NCBI GenBank assembly: GCA_049970095.1 | Contig: JBMFNP010000014.1 | Coordinates: 1 to 34,721, forward strand | Direction: 5' to 3' | Length of the DNA stretch: 34,721 nucleotides | Source of the DNA: SKW197 sp049970095 | GTDB taxonomy: Archaea; Thermoplasmatota; Thermoplasmata; Lutacidiplasmatales; SKW197 | Shown here: positions 31,701-34,721 of the stretch, one piece after another | How positions within the stretch are numbered: position 1 is the first letter of the stretch | Layout of the letters: every line of letters begins with the position of its first letter | Program-made: the position numbers and the translations under genes | The notes under the pieces: model-generated | What the model saw: only the letters and a program-made list of their open reading frames with translations | The model's database searches: none | What the model was told of the DNA's origin: nothing

Positions 31701-34368
31701 TTACGAGAAAATTGAAGAATTGAATAAAAATTACATGGAAAGACTGAACGAAAGAGTGAAAGAAAAGGTGGCAAAGGCAAAAAGAAACATTCCTCTCCTG
31801 TATGAGTTAGAAATCAGTCCAGAAATATATGAGGAATATTTGAAGAATGCAGAAGAATGCATTGGAAGAGGAGAATATATGGAAGCACTGAGAAATCTGA
31901 TGCATCTCAGCGAAGCTTATGGAAAAATAAAGCAGAGAATTATGAGGGGTACTGAGGAACTCAGAACAAAAGCGGTAACCCTTACAGAATTGGGAGTGAT
32001 GATCCCTGAAATGCCAGACCTTGTTTTGAAGATTCAGGGATTTGTGGATGACGAAGAGTTTGAAGGCGGCTATAAACTGCTCAAAGAAAATCTAGCAAAA
32101 TTTGAAATCCTCTTACAGGAGAAAGTGACAGCTGAGATAAAAAGTATTGAGGAGGGCATTGTGGAACTGAAAAAGTTTGGTACTGTGAGCGAAACCCTCA
32201 ACATTGCCTATGATATGGCCAAAAATCTGGCATCTGAGAAAAAATACAAAGAAGCAAAGGTGTTCATTGTGCGGTGCCGCACCCTGATCTCACAAGAAAG
32301 CATGAAAATGTTTGAAATGGAATTTACTGATGTGAACCAGATGTTGAAGGCGGCATCTGCCAGGGGGATAGATATAACCACACCTGCAGCATACTTGAAT
32401 AACTTCAAAAGGGAAATTGCTGCACTCCATTTCCATCAGGCAAAATGGTTTATAGAGACCGCAAGAAGAATGCTAGATGAGGAAATAAAGAAACTGGCAA
32501 AATCTGAACTGCAGGGATTTTCGGATGTTGTTAATCTCTACTCTCCAATTTTCGGAAAGGAATTTTTCACTACATTGCAGAAGAAACTGGGCGAGGTTAT
32601 TGAGCTTTACCAGACAGGCAAATACCTTGAATGCATAGACAAATCAAAGAGGATCAAGGAAGAGATAAGCCAGACACTCTCTGAACGGATACGGAAAGAA
32701 CTTATCAACATAAAGGCAATTTTTGAAAAGTTTGAGAGATATGGTGTAGATTTTGATGCAGTTAAACCCCTGTACGCAGAATGCTCTGCCTACCTTGACG
32801 CTGATAAAGTCCAGGAGGCACTGTATAAACTGCGGGATTGCAAAAACAATCTGGTACAGATTTTGCGAGAATTTCTGAAAATCAGATACGAGGATGTTGA
32901 GGAATTAATGGCAACAGCGGAAAAAATGGGTGGCTCCATTGCAAAGTACACAGAAGCCATGGAAAATGCCAGACACCTGATTGAAGAGGAAGATTTTATA
33001 GACGCAGTAAGTGTAATAGACGGCATCGGAAAAGAAGTAGCATCTCAGATTCACTCCATTGTTTACCGCAAGATTCTTGATATAAACAACGGGATAAGCT
33101 CAATTATAGAGGCTGGTATTCCTGTAGATGAAGAGGTGAAAAGACATAGGGACCTGAGTTCCACAGCACTTGCATCTGGTCAGTATTTTGATGCTATGGA
33201 TGAAATAGAACTGGCAAAGGGATTTCTTGCGAGAAATATCAAATCCTTTGCTTCTGAAAAACTGAAGGAAACCACTGCACTGATGGAAACAGGAAGGGTA
33301 ATCGGTTGCGAGATGAAAGAAACTACCGCACTGATGTCCGAACTTGAGAAGGCAATAAATTCAATTGACATAACAAAGGTATCTGTGCTTTTCAAGCAAC
33401 TAGAATCTGTCCCAAAAATGGAGATTGAAAAACATCTTTCTAATTTGATTGCAGAGGCTACTGAGCTCACACTTATTCTTCAGGAATATGGTTCCCCGCA
33501 TGAAAGTGCAAAAGAAATTATCCAGCATGCAAGCAACCAGTTAAGCTGGAAGAATTACACCGAGGCATATTATTCTATCCAGAGGATTCGCCCGCTGCTT
33601 ACAACAGAACTCAAGGAAAAAATCAAGGCAGAAATTGAAAAAGCCGAAAAAATTGTAAGAACACTTGAGAATCTGGGCATACCTGCAAGCAATATCAAGG
33701 AAGAACTTGCAAGAATTAAACTGTCAATAGAACATCAGTCGGTTAAGGAAATAGTTTCAAGAATCAGAGAGATTAAGAGGATGCTGGAGGATGCGAACAC
33801 AAATAATGCTGAAAGTCTGAAGAAGGCGACGGAACGGGTGCTCGCAACACTTCAGATTGAAATTGCAAGATGGGAAAAACTTGGGCTTGAGGCAGAGGAG
33901 ATCTACGGGCTTCTAAAAAAGGTGAGCGAGTTATTCAATGCGCACAACTACATAGAGGCTGCTGGGCTTGGTTATGCAGTGGAAGAGACATTTGTGAAAG
34001 CCATGGAATATAGATTGCGCAAGGTTATGGAAAATGTAAAACAGAAAGGTGCACTTGCCAGAAAATTAGGGGTAAAAATAGATTTGGATATAGAACCCCT
34101 GCTCTCTTTTACAGATTACAGTTCAAAGCAGAAAATGGAAGAACGCTGCAGTAAACTTGTAGAAGTGGAAAAGGTGCTGGATGTAGAAAATCTTGTGAAA
34201 GTCAAGGCACTCTATATGGAAACAGAGAGGGCATTGCGGACAAATCCTTCAGTACCCCAGGGATATCTTCTTTCACTTGAACGGGCAAAGTCAATGATAA
34301 ATACTGGCAAGTATCTCGAAGCCTATGTGCTCATAGAACGATGCAGGAATCTGGTGGGCATGAGATAA
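28753..34368 (+). CDS. Giant repetitive all-helical protein (1871 aa)
   Basis: A cytoplasmic protein without signal peptide or membrane helices. Residues about 2-376 and 446-815 are two copies of one module: NFNRILEKYREIGFKV pairs with NFNLIVAKYMESGVKL, ERFENFEKIMRNNLKG with ERFETYEKIMQNNLKA, and RFEAKRYYEV with RYEAKRYYEA. A Pro/Ser/Gln/Thr-rich linker (about 377-445) separates them. From about 820 to the end come further helical hairpins spaced about 75-80 residues apart, each with a core like GKYLEA or KNYTEA followed by a long helix; I count about 15 such cores over the whole protein. The pattern suggests an extended spectrin- or TPR-like rod. I do not recognise a described family. It is divergent from, and 151 bp away from, the GTPase operon, so a scaffold or cytoskeletal role with that GTPase is an inference. 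Confidence 0.8.
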   Translation: MDELNARIENFNRILEKYREIGFKVGNFNINTPSAVPIAERFENFEKIMRNNLKGMIVHELVELERQVENTKRMGLHITVDTELAQELDRICEREDVLNEDTVAKVARLRNEVKKIHEQSLAETNKIIEKLRKIEANIEIFPQNTRNELLSLIRRAYERFEAKRYYEVWFTAKRVIEEYEGKMYGGFIAKLNELTARINSMKSLGVDVSHAESLLILAKAQFESREIEKANENIEKCKQILTETENRNVLRNIESFENYLKRASEVIYIDPSVFQRVENIKEEARKGNIEVANANLKKEIAELEHALNLTVTNLTNAWERDVNAAGSYGIPVNSEEWKKIRNTVVADRIEGIKRMREFILSIEKEIERKRSEYLKASSLAVPQQFSAPVQHPSPQAQPETKASEPPSASQSVQTPLHITTQPSTSPSPVPQAEETQPVPIQTISQDLKSRIDNFNLIVAKYMESGVKLRLFDPQAPSKVPIFERFETYEKIMQNNLKAFLTHELIDYERNIDNAKKINLVVDENPLLVNELEKAIESDGVLSMAVAEKAKHLRELSRNAQRKIEREAHKAIADLKFVEEMLNEIPLDKEYIIAQINKAKERYEAKRYYEAYILANKLLKEVEGKTFGLLIPRIEKASRLISELKTFGMETARAEELLRNARERYDAKDFVHANVQMDECEREIHRIITANITSSIEKFENYAKELDQIMKVDADIWLKIERMRKAISYGNTDEAMELLNVEMEKLENKVGAFVENLMLSITNTIECAAIAGKKIENAVLENLKSKIEQNRIAGIKETVEFLNECQTETKRNLIERIKELELLINTLVDEHKKNEFNAALQPLVEKVKTLPFTISAFSEWLTDINTIQANLTKELEQEIIPKLENLRKDFKFLESRNFKIERVPMLLKELESIIAAKNLNEAKNYLATRTEEISALTREFIEQSLAQISQKITEMEIYRVKLDAEKEELKNLANAWIPGKLQEIYEKIEELNKNYMERLNERVKEKVAKAKRNIPLLYELEISPEIYEEYLKNAEECIGRGEYMEALRNLMHLSEAYGKIKQRIMRGTEELRTKAVTLTELGVMIPEMPDLVLKIQGFVDDEEFEGGYKLLKENLAKFEILLQEKVTAEIKSIEEGIVELKKFGTVSETLNIAYDMAKNLASEKKYKEAKVFIVRCRTLISQESMKMFEMEFTDVNQMLKAASARGIDITTPAAYLNNFKREIAALHFHQAKWFIETARRMLDEEIKKLAKSELQGFSDVVNLYSPIFGKEFFTTLQKKLGEVIELYQTGKYLECIDKSKRIKEEISQTLSERIRKELINIKAIFEKFERYGVDFDAVKPLYAECSAYLDADKVQEALYKLRDCKNNLVQILREFLKIRYEDVEELMATAEKMGGSIAKYTEAMENARHLIEEEDFIDAVSVIDGIGKEVASQIHSIVYRKILDINNGISSIIEAGIPVDEEVKRHRDLSSTALASGQYFDAMDEIELAKGFLARNIKSFASEKLKETTALMETGRVIGCEMKETTALMSELEKAINSIDITKVSVLFKQLESVPKMEIEKHLSNLIAEATELTLILQEYGSPHESAKEIIQHASNQLSWKNYTEAYYSIQRIRPLLTTELKEKIKAEIEKAEKIVRTLENLGIPASNIKEELARIKLSIEHQSVKEIVSRIREIKRMLEDANTNNAESLKKATERVLATLQIEIARWEKLGLEAEEIYGLLKKVSELFNAHNYIEAAGLGYAVEETFVKAMEYRLRKVMENVKQKGALARKLGVKIDLDIEPLLSFTDYSSKQKMEERCSKLVEVEKVLDVENLVKVKALYMETERALRTNPSVPQGYLLSLERAKSMINTGKYLEAYVLIERCRNLVGMR

Positions 34369-34418
34369 AGGGCTCGTAGGGTAGTCAGGATTATCCTTCT
34401 GGCCTTCGGAAGCACCCA

Positions 34419-34721
34419 GTGGGTGAGGGTACCGTAGGGAGAGGGTGAACCCTCTCCTCGCCCGAAAAGCGTGCACGGAAAAACTTGGGGGTGTCGGATG
34501 ACACCCCCGTGGGGTTACCGTAAGGGGCAAAGCCCCTCGTGGGTGAGGGTACCGTAGGGAGAGGGTGAAACCCTCTCCTCGTAGCACAGGTACCGTAGGG
34601 TGTTAACCCCGACCGTAAGGGGCGAAGCCCCTCGTGGGGGTGTTGTGCGTTCGGGGTATCTTTAGATACCCCTTAACACAGGTACCGTAGGGTGTAACCC
34701 CGTGAGGTTACCGTAAGGGGA
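34419..34721. repeat. GC-rich hairpin array with recurrent ACCGTA motif
   Basis: Seven copies of ACCGTA followed by G-rich sequence occur (34431, 34517, 34551, 34592, 34612, 34684, 34710), each starting a short hairpin. Three hairpin types recur. GGAGAGGG/CCCTCTCC with a TGAA or TGAAA loop follows copies 1 and 3. AGGGGC/GCCCCT follows copies 2 and 5, with copy 7 cut off. AGGGTGT(TA)ACCCC follows copies 4 and 6. A 42-43 bp segment (34419-34460 and 34539-34581) is repeated with one extra A. Two further hairpins without ACCGTA are GGGGGTGTC/GACACCCCC (34487-34508) and GGGGTATCT/AGATACCCC (34653-34672). No gene is evident after 34368, and the array runs off the window. Confidence 0.75.

Noticed and set aside
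34291..34587. Minus-strand frame of 98 codons with repeated GFTLSLRYPHP
   Set aside because: The repeated peptide is only the translation of the duplicated hairpin segment, and the frame runs into the end of the giant gene. The perfect DNA palindromes explain it better.
34419..34721. CRISPR array
   Set aside because: The ACCGTA spacing varies from 20 to 86 bp and the sequence between motifs is itself repeated and palindromic. There are no unique spacers of constant length, and no cas gene is in the window.

Overview
The window looks like chromosomal DNA of an anaerobic euryarchaeon, probably in or near the Thermoplasmata (for example a DHVE2/Aciduliprofundum-like lineage). The evidence is an archaeal gene set (RNA polymerase subunit L, replication factor C small subunit, archaeal uS2, archaeal FKBP, a tungsten-type aldehyde:ferredoxin oxidoreductase, GH57), TATA boxes repeatedly placed about 26 nt before start codons (leaderless or short-leader mRNAs), and a Ras/Rab-like GTPase. 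The lineage is an inference from gene content; there is no rRNA gene here to confirm it. Base composition is roughly 40% GC except for the last 300 bp, which are much richer in G+C.

Left part (1-5421): a 5'-truncated and apparently frameshifted gene remnant; a TPR protein; the leftward set rpoL, GH57 protein, DUF998 membrane protein; and a rightward Alg7/MraY-like phosphoglycosyltransferase. Next, 5424-8819 is a tight leftward rmlABDC operon making dTDP-L-rhamnose, probably feeding surface glycans or N-glycans together with the neighbouring transferase. A possible tiny transcript lies at about 8962-9027. Then come rfcS and a leftward redox operon (polyferredoxin, aldehyde oxidoreductase, HhH-GPD-like protein).

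Middle (13346-18398): a rightward set of three overlapping genes that may form a trans-membrane redox relay (Ig-like/thioredoxin-like exported protein, NapH-like polyferredoxin, small DsbD/CcdA-like membrane protein), followed by eno, rpsB and a 53-aa four-cysteine protein. A large surface protein with a beta-propeller-like region and FN3 domains follows (18530-20932). The gap between it and folD holds a convincing H/ACA guide RNA candidate, with a plausible 16S rRNA target.

Right part (21056-34368): folD with an FKBP isomerase, a radical SAM protein, two small unknown genes, and then the most unusual locus. A Rab-like GTPase, a 93-aa helical protein and a 1018-aa STAND ATPase (which carries a roadblock/longin-like insertion and TPR repeats) form one tight operon. 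Divergent from it is an 1871-aa all-helical protein with a duplicated N-terminal module and many repeats. This resembles a GTPase-regulator-scaffold system that I cannot match to a described one. The window ends in a GC-rich array of hairpins punctuated by the motif ACCGTA, which continues past the edge.
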